Source: Brevibacillus agri (GTDB lineage Bacteria; Bacillota; Bacilli; Brevibacillales; Brevibacillaceae). Taken from it: a stretch of 64,000 nt of DNA. The stretch spans positions 5,132,501-5,196,500 of the forward strand of contig NZ_CP026363.1 in the NCBI RefSeq assembly GCF_004117055.1. The letters run 5' to 3'. The translations under genes and the position numbers were made by a program. This document shows positions 15,857 through 24,307 of this stretch, in pieces. The first letter of the stretch is position 1. Every line of letters starts with the position of its first letter. The notes below the pieces were generated by a model. It searched no databases. It saw only the letters and a list, made by a program, of their open reading frames with translations, and was not told where the DNA came from.

Positions 15857-16856
15857 ATGATTGCAAAATGGCTGAAGGAATCAAGATATACCGTAATTTT
15901 TTCGGGTGCAGGCATGAGTACGGAAAGTGGGGTTCCCGACTTTCGATCCCAAAGTGGACTTTGGCATGGAAAAGACCCTCAATCCTTAGCCAGTGTGGAA
16001 GCGATGAAATATAACCAGAAAGAATTCATTGATTTTTATCGCATGAGGATTCAAACATTGCAAAACGTCAAACCTCACATTGGATATCGTATTTTGTCAT
16101 CCTGGGGACAACAGTTTCAAGTAAAATCCATCATTACGCAAAACACGGATGGATTGCATGAACAAGCAGGAAACATTAATGTCATCCCCCTGCACGGGAC
16201 AATTGTGAATGCTAATCAAAAAGTTGACCATTTTTGGAGCAAACGCTCATCTTCGAGTTGACCACCTACGATGCTTTTTTTCACACAAAGTAGCATTTTA
16301 TTTCCTGCACCAAGGATCGTCAAGGATAAAGGGTAAACCCCTTGCTACGCAAGCCCTTGACGATCCTTGGCTCAGTAAAAACATTTGCAATTAGGTGTGA
16401 AAATGATGACGTGTGCTCAAACTGTCAGGTGGGTAACTTTATGATGAGCAAAGTGGTCAACATTTTGGTGAGCGTTCACAGACAATTCAAAAATTGCACT
16501 GCCATTCATGCGGGACTATGTACTCAACAGACCGATACGTTGAAAATCATTTGTACTGTACGTGTGGTGGGTTTATCCGCCCCTCTGTCGTGTTGTTTGG
16601 AGAGTCATTAGACCCCCACATGTTAGCGGCGGCAGAGAAAGAGACAAAACAATCCGATTTGTTTATTGTTCTTGGCTCTTCACTGGTTGTCTCTCCTGCT
16701 AACTCATTTCCAATGATCGCAAAAGAACACGGTGCAAGAGTGGTAATTATCAATCACGATCCGACTCCCTTAGACTCTATCGCTGATGCTGTAATAAACA
16801 ACCGAAATATCGGTGAAGTATTGAGACTCATTACCGAGGAGTTGTCACTGAACTAA
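15857..16856 (+). pseudogene. Sirtuin (Sir2/CobB-like deacylase) split by a MITE
   Basis: The 5' part encodes the NAD-binding start VIFSGAGMSTESGVPDFRS, then ITQNTDGLHEQAG and IPLHGTI; the 3' part resumes with LHCHSCGTMY, a second CxC and VLGSSLVVSPA. The two are separated by a 277-bp insertion (16204-16480) with a 6-bp target duplication. Removing the insertion and one duplicate gives a continuous frame, PLHGTIQKLHCHSCG, of about 238 residues, close to normal CobB length. As it stands the gene cannot make the full enzyme. Whether the ancestor was a housekeeping deacylase or a defence sirtuin is unknown. Confidence 0.9.
16204..16480. mobile_element. 277-bp MITE, IS21-like ends, inside the sirtuin gene
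   Basis: The ends are inverted repeats of about 27 bp. The left starts TGTGAATGCT, the right (complement) TGTGAACGCT, and both continue to CAAAA then GTTGACCA. The 6-bp GACAAT flanks both sides (16198-16203 and 16481-16486), a target duplication. GTTGACCA also recurs at 16257, giving the multiple-repeat end structure seen in IS21-family elements. Inside is a perfect 16-bp stem, 16310-16325 with 16355-16370. No coding capacity is present, so it must be moved in trans. Confidence 0.85.
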
Positions 16857-16943
16857 AAAACCCAACTTGGTGATTAATTATTTGATCGGGTCCCTTGATA
16901 CTTTTTGGTGGAAGACATAAAACGGAAAGGGTGGGGGTGGCTT

Positions 16944-17336
16944 ATGATTTGGATCCTATTCCTATTTATTCTGTTCTTATACCTTTTGTTGAGGCAAGGA
17001 AATCAAGCAGTTGATAAATCCTCCTATGTACCAAATCCAAACGGACATTGGGTTAATAAGGGTACGGATTTAGATGAAGAATGGGCATGGTGGGGGCCAG
17101 AAACCAATAAGATATCCTTGTATGTGAGTGTCCTTGAAGAAGATGGAGGTTATAAAATTCTCATTAACGATGAATCTCCAAAAAACGCAATTGATTTCAT
17201 GGATTGCGATGACAAACGAGAAGCAGAGATAGCCGTATCGGTTTTAACTATTTACTATACCGCATTTGGCAATGTTACCGTTTCAGATCTCGTCGGGGTA
17301 GATATCAATAAAAATTTGAATGGAGAATGTATATGA
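16944..17336 (+). CDS. Single-pass membrane protein of unknown function
   Basis: The 130-residue product begins with a strongly hydrophobic stretch (MIWILFLFILFLYLLL) that is a membrane anchor or uncleaved signal, followed by a soluble domain with EWAWWGPE and FMDCDDKREAEIAVSVL. I chose ATG 16944 behind a G-rich site; a GTG at 16905 is possible. No family is recognised. It overlaps or abuts the next gene and opens a four-gene operon of unknown proteins. Confidence 0.6.
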   Translation: MIWILFLFILFLYLLLRQGNQAVDKSSYVPNPNGHWVNKGTDLDEEWAWWGPETNKISLYVSVLEEDGGYKILINDESPKNAIDFMDCDDKREAEIAVSVLTIYYTAFGNVTVSDLVGVDINKNLNGECI

Positions 17337-18655
17337 ACCAACCAAGAGCATATGGAACATTCATCAAACGTGGAGATCATACTTATCGAACAACAGCTTA
17401 CATCCAGTGGGGGCAGTCTGAGATGTCTATTGGGGCATGTCTTTTGCTTAACCCAGGATCAGCCGATTTCAATAAAATCAATCCTGACTTGATAGAAAAG
17501 CTGAATATATCATTCAAAGCGGAAGGTGAAATAACTCCTGATCCGACAATGGATCAATTAATCCTTTTGGTTGAAGAAATCTATGGCAAAGATAAGCCCG
17601 TGTCGGGAAGGTTCCATATTTACAACCTTTTCAATCTTCAAAACTCCAAGTCTACGAACGCCGTCGATCAGTTTGAATCTCTCGTCACTTCAGGAGAGTA
17701 TGACATCACTGCATCATTGATTTCACTACAAGAATTACAAATGCATCCCTGGCTACTTCTCGGTTGGGGCGTTGATCACAAAGCAGGTTGGAAGAACCTT
17801 AAACGTATTAAGGAAAAATGGCTAAGCTTAATCGGTCAATCAAAGGTTCCTACTTTCGGAAAAAAACATAAGGATTCCAATAATTATTATCATCCTTGCC
17901 CTCTTATCCCTACTCACCGACCAACAATGTTGAACGAACTGCTCTCGTTATATAAACAAAAATTCGGCAAGCAACGTTTTCCAGTCTACGCAACGAAACC
18001 AAACCTGTTTGTAGATTCTCAACCTGTTGAAGAATGTGATGATTTTGATTTTGGCTGGTTCAGAACTGCCGCCAATCCAGAATCCATAGTAAGGGCATTT
18101 TCCCATCTTCGGATCAAAGAGGGATATAAATTAAGGGCTTATCAGTATACGGACGGAGCAAATGGAAACGGAATCGTTTGGGCTTTACCAGTCGATACTG
18201 AACTTCCAGACCCAAATGAGTGCCAACGTTTAGAAGAGCATTTCCTATCTGCACCGAAACCCTCCTTTGCATTAGCCGATTTCATGCAAGCCATCGATGG
18301 CGACCGAACCCCTTTATCATATTTGCAAGCATCCATCGTGTTTCATGAACTTCATGAGTTTGGTGCGATGTGGCACGGAACCTCATGGGGGAGAGATATA
18401 ATCTTACCACTGACGGATGATCAAAAATCACATTATGGCCATTATGAATGGGAAATGATTGAGGATGAACCCGAAATCATTGAGCCTCACTTTTATTACG
18501 ATGTTGAAGGTAATCCTGTCATTGTCTTCCACACCATAAATGATATCGGAACCACAACCTTTAATCGTTATGTTCATACCTTTAGTAAAAATGACTATAC
18601 AGCACATGTTGAACGAACCTGTATCGCAACCGCAGGTGGTGGAATTATCTTCTAA
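17333..18655 (+). CDS. DUF1643-like N-terminal domain with a novel C-terminal domain
   Basis: This 440-residue protein starts at ATG 17333, 7 bases after GGAG, overlapping the previous stop. The N-terminal ~200 residues have the DUF1643 layout: ACLLLNPGSAD early, YNLFNLQNS, then LLGWGVDH. DUF1643 proteins are usually ~160-200 residues and unassigned. The C-terminal ~230 residues (FGWFRTAANPESIV, WHGTSWGRDIILPL, HVERTCIATAGG) match nothing I know. It is the main protein of the operon 16944-19529. The fusion of an apparent DUF1643 core to a new domain is unusual. Confidence 0.65.
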   Translation: MNQPRAYGTFIKRGDHTYRTTAYIQWGQSEMSIGACLLLNPGSADFNKINPDLIEKLNISFKAEGEITPDPTMDQLILLVEEIYGKDKPVSGRFHIYNLFNLQNSKSTNAVDQFESLVTSGEYDITASLISLQELQMHPWLLLGWGVDHKAGWKNLKRIKEKWLSLIGQSKVPTFGKKHKDSNNYYHPCPLIPTHRPTMLNELLSLYKQKFGKQRFPVYATKPNLFVDSQPVEECDDFDFGWFRTAANPESIVRAFSHLRIKEGYKLRAYQYTDGANGNGIVWALPVDTELPDPNECQRLEEHFLSAPKPSFALADFMQAIDGDRTPLSYLQASIVFHELHEFGAMWHGTSWGRDIILPLTDDQKSHYGHYEWEMIEDEPEIIEPHFYYDVEGNPVIVFHTINDIGTTTFNRYVHTFSKNDYTAHVERTCIATAGGGIIF

Positions 18656-18667
18656 AGAGGTGAACGT

Positions 18668-19177
18668 ATGATTGAATTTACCCATAAGAGCGGGCACGGT
18701 CAAATTGAGCTAATTGAGGATGGAAGCGTTCGATTTAATATGATGGGAGATGATCATCTTCTCCAGACGTTACAATTAGAGTTTTCGAAAGGCATTCCTT
18801 CATTAAAGGCATTTCAACAGAAAGGTATACCTGGGAAAATGAGAGGGTATAGGAAGATCGAGAGGACAGAGGATCTCCTTACTCTACTTAAATCGTTTCA
18901 GGAGCACTATCCCCAATTTGATATCATGATCAAGCATAAAGTTGATAGTCAAGAATTCAAAAAGAGGTACACCCTACTGAAGTGGAATGGGGAATATGGA
19001 GCTGATGCCATCTTTATCGTCAGGGATAATTGGAAGGCAAAACAAAGCTTGTTTACACCAGGTCGATGTGAAGATTTGTTTTGGTTTCATGCAGATTTGG
19101 CAAATGATCCGTCTGTTTCAAGTTGGGAAGATTTTGGCGAGGAAAGTTTTGACGATTTAGAACCGATCGCTTTTTAA
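18668..19177 (+). CDS. Unknown protein, third gene of the operon
   Basis: The 169-residue product follows the DUF1643-like gene by 12 bases and has AGAGGTG before the ATG. It is soluble and acidic, with IEDGSVRFNMMGDDHLLQTLQL, KKRYTLLKWNGEYGADAIFIV and FWFHADLANDPSVSSWEDFG. No family is recognised. Tight spacing argues for joint function with its neighbours. Confidence 0.65.
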   Translation: MIEFTHKSGHGQIELIEDGSVRFNMMGDDHLLQTLQLEFSKGIPSLKAFQQKGIPGKMRGYRKIERTEDLLTLLKSFQEHYPQFDIMIKHKVDSQEFKKRYTLLKWNGEYGADAIFIVRDNWKAKQSLFTPGRCEDLFWFHADLANDPSVSSWEDFGEESFDDLEPIAF

Positions 19178-19190
19178 TGGGGATGATGGA

Positions 19191-19529
19191 ATGCGACAGT
19201 ATTGGGAAGATATTATCGTGCTTTCTGGTGAAGGTGGCAGAATCACTTTAATCGGTTCAAAAACATCAAACGGATCATGGATTTTCAAAAAGCAAACTGA
19301 CGAAACTGCTTTAGCTGACTTTTTCGATGATGAAGATTTGTCTCTACTTGTCCATCAACAATCAAGCTTTGTAACTGGTTTGGATCAAGTATTCACACTA
19401 TTGGGGCGTTTTTGGTTTAGATTACGCCCCCTCTACATTCATCCTGAGTTCAAAAAGCTGATTTGGGAAACAGTTGCTCCAAAAATCGAGGCTCACCAAT
19501 TAAGGTATTGGGAAAAGGTCATTCAATAA
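19191..19529 (+). CDS. Unknown protein, fourth gene of the operon
   Basis: The 112-residue product starts 13 bases after the previous stop. Visible text: WEDIIVLSGEGGRITLIGSK, then acidic FFDDEDL and the aromatic FTLLGRFWFRLRPLYIHPEF. It resembles small hypothetical proteins but I cannot name a family. It ends the operon. Confidence 0.6.
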   Translation: MRQYWEDIIVLSGEGGRITLIGSKTSNGSWIFKKQTDETALADFFDDEDLSLLVHQQSSFVTGLDQVFTLLGRFWFRLRPLYIHPEFKKLIWETVAPKIEAHQLRYWEKVIQ

Positions 19530-19594
19530 TTCAGTACAATATTCAGCTTTTTCCTTTCAAACTGAGACATACTATTATTCACGGATCCTAATCA

Positions 19595-20098
19595 TCACTT
19601 TTGATCAACGTCTCGCTTTGCGATACTTACGGCTTCGAAATATAAATGCCTCATCTCATCCTCTTGATTCTCTGGACACATTTCTTTAAACCAATCTTCT
19701 TCCATGTACTCTTCTTTAAATATAATGGGTCTCCAGAGTGATAATCCGAGTTCTGGAAAAAAGTATGTGTAACCTAACTCCCAATGATTCCGATCATATT
19801 CTGAAATACGATCAATGCGGGTTACCAAGTCATCTGCTTTTGTATTGAATACATCGATATCATAAAATAAGCAGTTGAATTCATCCTTTAAGGACGATGG
19901 AATTTCAATAAAGTCAACTCTTCTATTCGCATCATACTCTACCCTGAATACATTCTTAAAATAATTTCGAGTATGGTATTCCTTTTGGTATTTCCTTGCG
20001 TATTCTTGAATGCAGGCTTCCACTTCATCCTTGCTCATACCGATTTTAATCGTACCAATTGCACCTGGTTCTATGATTAAGTTATCCACCATCATCAT
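19595..20098 (-). CDS. Uncharacterised protein, possible immunity type
   Basis: The 167-residue product opens with VDNLIIEPGAIGTIKIGMSKDEVEACI, a beta-hairpin plus helix pattern seen in several small immunity-like or lipoprotein families. The remainder is acidic and rich in aromatics (WELGYTYFFPELGLSLWRP). I cannot assign a family. It lies 17 bases after the stop of the wHTH-nuclease gene and is likely co-transcribed with it. Confidence 0.5.
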   Translation of the reverse strand: MMMVDNLIIEPGAIGTIKIGMSKDEVEACIQEYARKYQKEYHTRNYFKNVFRVEYDANRRVDFIEIPSSLKDEFNCLFYDIDVFNTKADDLVTRIDRISEYDRNHWELGYTYFFPELGLSLWRPIIFKEEYMEEDWFKEMCPENQEDEMRHLYFEAVSIAKRDVDQK

Positions 20099-20115
20099 CC
20101 TTACATATTAATCTT

Positions 20116-20742
20116 CTATGAAACCTCTTCTATTCCCCCATTCTCGTCTATGAATACCGCTGTAATTCTTGTCCTCTTCTTAGCCAATAGAGGAAACTTG
20201 CCCCATAGATTACGAAACTGCTTTACATCGGGTAATGCTATGCTGTATTTTGCATTTGGATCATCCATTCTTTGAAGTGTTTCTGCCAAGACCCCCAAGA
20301 AGTAGTTTACGTTCATTGGATTAGAAGACCCTAAGCCTTTAACTTCAATGATCCACCTTTCCGTACCTCTATACGCATTGATGTCAATTCCAGGAGTTTT
20401 CCCCCATGCTATCTGCGTCTCCCAATCATTCGATTGTAGATGTTTTTTCAGTATCTCTTTTAAGTTATCCTCTGCAAAAACAGAAGCATCCTTTTCCAAG
20501 TTCTCAGGCTTATGACTCATAATCGGTTCAGTTTTTGGTCTGTCAGAAACGATGTAATTTCCCAATAATCCGTCATTTCTATTAATTCTTTTGATTATCC
20601 CTTTCGCTTCCAAAGATCTGCATGCCTGATTGACAGACTGTTGTGGCATTCCTTTCCCTAACAGTAAATCGGTAATTTCTCTATCTGTTAAGCCCTCTCG
20701 GTCGCTTAATATATCAATGATTTTATCTTTTAAGGTTTTCAC
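20116..20742 (-). CDS. wHTH protein with PD-(D/E)XK nuclease-like domain
   Basis: The 208-residue protein has an N-terminal winged helix (LKDKIIDILSDREGLTDREI to LEAKGIIKRI, residues 4-52), a linker and a C-terminal domain with the pattern GIDINAYRGTERWIIEVKG. The D and ExK residues fit the active site of a PD-(D/E)XK nuclease. The end (KKRTRITAVFIDENGGI) completes an alpha/beta fold. It could be a restriction-like or repair nuclease that recognises DNA by its winged helix. It has the small unknown gene 19595-20098 downstream as a possible partner. Confidence 0.6.
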   Translation of the reverse strand: MKTLKDKIIDILSDREGLTDREITDLLLGKGMPQQSVNQACRSLEAKGIIKRINRNDGLLGNYIVSDRPKTEPIMSHKPENLEKDASVFAEDNLKEILKKHLQSNDWETQIAWGKTPGIDINAYRGTERWIIEVKGLGSSNPMNVNYFLGVLAETLQRMDDPNAKYSIALPDVKQFRNLWGKFPLLAKKRTRITAVFIDENGGIEEVS

Positions 20743-20833
20743 TGAACATTCTCCTCATGTTATTCTTTTCTGCTTATTTTACACTTTTTTTCAAGATCTT
20801 CGATACCGAGACAATTCCACACCCCTACTCAAT

Positions 20834-20881
20834 TGAAAAACCGAGGAAAAATAGGAGTGGATACCTGATTTCGCTCGGCTC
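20834..20881. repeat. Third, partial copy of the island-end repeat
   Basis: This 48-bp stretch matches positions 47-95 with a few substitutions and short gaps. It shares CCGAGGAAAAA, AGGAGTGGATACC and TCGCTCGGCT. The inverted arms survive (AACCGAG with CTCGGCT, one G-T pair), so it keeps the terminator shape on the minus strand. Confidence 0.7.
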
Positions 20882-21414
20882 GTAACATTTGTTCCAATTG
20901 CATAGATAAGTTACTTTAAAAAGATTGTCTAAAAAACCTCTTTGTTTCTTCGCTCTTTTTGATTTACTTGGCAATATTGCAATTCGCATTGACGACAGGC
21001 AATCTGTAGATTATACATAGTCTTCGCAAGACAGTATGTATCCAATTTTATATGGTGTACGAAAGACGCATTCACTTAACGCCTACGCTTTTGAAATTTA
21101 ACAAAATCAGCCTGGTGTGCTACCTCTAAAAACATTTGAGTATAGCACAAGCATTCTGAGCAATATGACAAATGGGATTACACCGAATACAGAGAGCGAA
21201 TAATCCTGCACTTTAATACGATAATTAATTAAAGTCAATCAACAAACATTAACAAAGTGATTATACTTCTTCGAAATATGAACAATCTCCAGCATGTTTT
21301 GTGTTCAAACAGTTCAGATAGACCTGAACACCTCGTTTTGCAGGTTTTTGAATGTTTATAGCCATTTTTTTGCGGTTTCAACCAGTTAATATTGCTGTAT
21401 TACCCGAATTTCTT

Positions 21415-21945
21415 TAGCGAAGGCGTTTAGTGAATTCCTTTTCGCAATGATATTGCCAACTTCACTTTACGACATTGAAGCCCATTAGTTACTGGATCAA
21501 TACTCTCCAGGTTGCTAAAACTCAGCGATATTGCGACATTCCTTTGCGATTTGTGATGCGATTCCACCAAGCGAAACTTTTGATCGCTAATATAAAGGTA
21601 TATGTATTCCGAAAGTTGCAAACTCCCCTTTATGTTTTTTCAATAGACCAGTGATTCTGCTGTATCACCAATGATTTTCAGCGAAGGCGTTTAGTGAATT
21701 CCATTACGCAATGGTTTTGCAATCCCATCTGGCGACATTGCAACCGATTAGATTTTGGATCAATATCTTCAATGATGATGAACCCCAGCGATATTGTGGC
21801 ACTGCTTTGTGCGATGTCAAGCGGATTCCACCGAGCAACACTTTTATCGCTATATAAAGGAATTATGTATTCCGAAAGTTGCTGAAACACCATCATGAGC
21901 CTTCTTCATCAGACCAGTGATTTTGCGGCATCACCAATGTGTTCA
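21415..21945. repeat. Two degenerate ~264-bp tandem repeats
   Basis: Copy A begins near 21415 and copy B near 21679, a period of 264 bp. Shared blocks include GAAGGCGTTTAGTGAATTCC, CAGCGATATTG and ATGTATTCCGAAAGTTGC. A shorter similar block (21390-21414 region) precedes copy A, and a truncated third start ends near 21950. On the minus strand each copy keeps an open frame (64 and 72 codons) that shares QLSEYI, LYSD and LQCR, so they may be decayed paralogous small genes. Confidence 0.7.
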
Positions 21946-22590
21946 GAGCAGGGGAAATATAGAGTCAAGCATTGAGGCTTGAATAATCGAGAAACGATTG
22001 AAAAGGGCATTGTGGCGGCTTGAGAAAAGCGATTGTTGTGTGCCTTTCCGAGTTACTTGAGAGGCATACAGGAGCAAATGACGGGCGTAGTGAGAGTTTT
22101 ATAAGTGGAGCTATGTAGTGTCTCGATCCGCCGCTCGCTTATCAGTTTACTTTATTGAGGCTACACTCGCTGAAGAGGAGCATAATTGTTCACTTCGCCC
22201 TCTCTGCTTCCGTAAGGAAGCAACCCTTTCCCCATTGCAACCAGACTCGTTCAAGTCCAAAATTTGCTTTTACAATCCCTACTATGTCAAAAGCAAAAAT
22301 AGTCATCTTACGCCCCGCCCATCTCCCCCACTGCCACTCCCGCTTACAGCCCCAAGGCTTCTCAGCCTTTTCTCCTCCATCATCCCAATTTTTTCCTGCA
22401 ATTAATGTCGTGATAAGAAACGAGTAAAAATCGAGTTCAGGACGAGCAAAATCGGGGGCAAAAAAGCAATTAAAGTCGAACGAAGAGCAGGGGAAAAAAC
22501 AGGAAGAGCCTGGGGATAGGACCAAAGATTATCGGAGAAAATGATCGAGAAAAAACAGGAGAAAAATGTTCGAAGTCCTTGCCCCACAAG

Positions 22591-22753
22591 GCTTTCCTTC
22601 TTCTCCCCTCATAATAAATCCTCTCCCCTGATTTACGAAAAAAGCCGAGGAAAAACAGGAGTGGATACCCGCATCTCGCTCGGCTGGTGGCACGACTATT
22701 TAAGCTTTCGTACGACTGTTTATGCTTTGAGATCACTGAAATTGCTTGTTACA
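22591..22753. repeat. Right copy of the 163-bp direct repeat
   Basis: It is identical to positions 1-163 and includes the 3' end of the intact rlmCD gene plus its terminator. This is the presumed chromosomal attachment side of the island. Confidence 0.93.
22638..22685 (-). terminator. Terminator of rlmCD
   Basis: AGCCGAG (22685-22679) pairs with CTCGGCT (22649-22643) on the minus strand and six T follow. The loop is long (29 bases), so strength is uncertain. Confidence 0.6.
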
Positions 22754-24184
22754 ACCCTTTAGATTCATCAATATTACACACTCCACATGCCCCGTATGCG
22801 GAAACATATCCACCGGCTGCACTTCCTTCACCTCATACCGCTCCGCCAATACCTTCAAATCCCTTGCCAGCGTCGACGGGTTACACGACACGTACACCAC
22901 GCGCTCCGGCTGCATTTCCAAAATTGTCGTCAACAGCGCCTCATCGCAGCCCTTGCGCGGCGGGTCGACCACGATCACATCGGCGCGGATCCCCTGCTCC
23001 TTCCACGCCGGAATTACGACCTCTGCCGGGCCTGCCTCGAATGTCGCGTTTTTCACGCCGTTCAACCGGGCGTTGCGGTTCGCATCCGCGATCGCTTCCG
23101 GGACGATCTCCACGCCGTACACATGCTTCGACTTCTGCGCCAAAAACAGCGAGATCGTGCCGATGCCGCAATAGGCGTCGATGACCGTTTCCGTCCCTGT
23201 CGCGCCGGCGTACTCCAACGTTTTGTTGTACAGCACTTCCGTCTGTGCCGGGTTGACCTGGTAGAACGACCGCGCCGAGATCGCGAATTTGATCGGGCCG
23301 ATGTAATCGTAAATGACGTCGCTGCCCCAGAGTGTCACAGTCTTTTTGCCGAAAATGACGTTGGTCTTGTCCGGGTTGATGTTTTGCACGATGCTAGCGA
23401 CGCCCGCCACCTCGGTGCGGATCGCTTCCACGAGCTTGTCTCGCTGCGGAATCGCCTCCGCGGTCGTCACGAGCACGACCATGACTTCGCCCGTCTTTAC
23501 CCCCACCTTGACGACTACGTGGCGCAGCAAGCCTGTGCCGCGCACTTCGTCGTACGGCTTGATGCCGAGAGCAGCAGCGGCTCTCTTCACGGTGGCGACC
23601 GCCTCGTCGTTCTTTTGGTGCTGGATGAGGCATTCGTTCATGTCGATGATGGAGTGGGATTTTTCCGCGTAAAAGCCGCCAACCAAGGCGCCGTTTTCCT
23701 CGCCGATTGGCACCTGTGCCTTGTTGCGGTAGCGCCATGGATCGCTCATGCCGAGCGTCGGGTGCACCGTGATTGCTCCTTCTCCCTCCACCTGAAAGCC
23801 GCCGATGCGGCGCAGGTTGTCGCGGACGATTTGCTGTTTGTGCCGCAGTTGTTCCTCGTAGGCGAGGTGCTGCAGCGAACAGCCGCCGCAGCGGTCGTAC
23901 AGCGGACAGGGTGGGTGCGCGCGGTATGTGCTGGCTTCCACCACTTTCGTCAGCTTGGCGAAGCCGAAGTTCTTTTTGACATGGTCGACGCGCGCGTGGA
24001 CTCGCTCGCCTGCGAGTGCGCCGTCTACGAACAGCGTATATCCTTCAATCCGGCCGACTCCAGCGCCCTCGTGGTTCAGTCCGGTTATCTCCACTTCCAC
24101 GGTTTGGCCGACACGTACCGGGACGTCCAGCTCCACCTTGGCGGTCTGCTGCGGTCCGCGCCGCTTTTTTGTTGTTTTTGCCAC
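22733..24184 (-). CDS. rlmCD: 23S rRNA (uracil-5-)-methyltransferase RlmCD
   Basis: The 483-residue protein methylates uracils in 23S rRNA using S-adenosylmethionine. It has an N-terminal TRAM domain (VRVGQTVEVEITGLNHEGAG), an iron-sulfur-type Cys cluster (CPLYDRCGGCSLQH), the methyltransferase fold (VIDAYCGIGTISLFLA, VVDPPRKGCDE) and the catalytic Cys in YVSCNPSTLARDL. Homologous to B. subtilis YefA/RlmCD; the split between two target uracils is family knowledge. The last 21 bases are duplicated at the far end of the island, making this the insertion locus. Confidence 0.93.
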   Translation of the reverse strand: MAKTTKKRRGPQQTAKVELDVPVRVGQTVEVEITGLNHEGAGVGRIEGYTLFVDGALAGERVHARVDHVKKNFGFAKLTKVVEASTYRAHPPCPLYDRCGGCSLQHLAYEEQLRHKQQIVRDNLRRIGGFQVEGEGAITVHPTLGMSDPWRYRNKAQVPIGEENGALVGGFYAEKSHSIIDMNECLIQHQKNDEAVATVKRAAAALGIKPYDEVRGTGLLRHVVVKVGVKTGEVMVVLVTTAEAIPQRDKLVEAIRTEVAGVASIVQNINPDKTNVIFGKKTVTLWGSDVIYDYIGPIKFAISARSFYQVNPAQTEVLYNKTLEYAGATGTETVIDAYCGIGTISLFLAQKSKHVYGVEIVPEAIADANRNARLNGVKNATFEAGPAEVVIPAWKEQGIRADVIVVDPPRKGCDEALLTTILEMQPERVVYVSCNPSTLARDLKVLAERYEVKEVQPVDMFPHTGHVECVILMNLKGCNKQFQ

Positions 24185-24307
24185 GTTTCGTTTGCTCCTT
24201 TTGTCTTGCGCTCTGGCTTCCCGGCTGCTTTTTGCTCAAGGAAGCAGGCAGGGATGCACAGCGAACGCGGCATCCCTACGGCTATTGCTATTCATTTTAC
24301 TATCTTC

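Larger units (their letters stand above)
20743..22590. other. Long, largely non-coding island end
   Basis: About 1.85 kb without a convincing gene. It contains a partial copy of the island-end repeat (20834-20881), AT-rich unique DNA to 21414, degenerate tandem repeats (21415-21945), and a GC-richer stretch with a GCTTCC/GGAAGC hairpin at 22206-22221. Short open frames exist but only those inside the tandem repeats show any sign of conservation. Confidence 0.6.

Noticed and set aside
15857-16261. Short sirtuin protein as a functional truncated gene
   Set aside because: The C-terminus after residue ~120 is encoded by MITE sequence and lacks the zinc finger and half of the fold.
21694-21885. 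Plus-strand 63-codon frame in the tandem repeats
   Set aside because: It has no ribosome site and is not kept in the first repeat copy, unlike the minus-strand frames.
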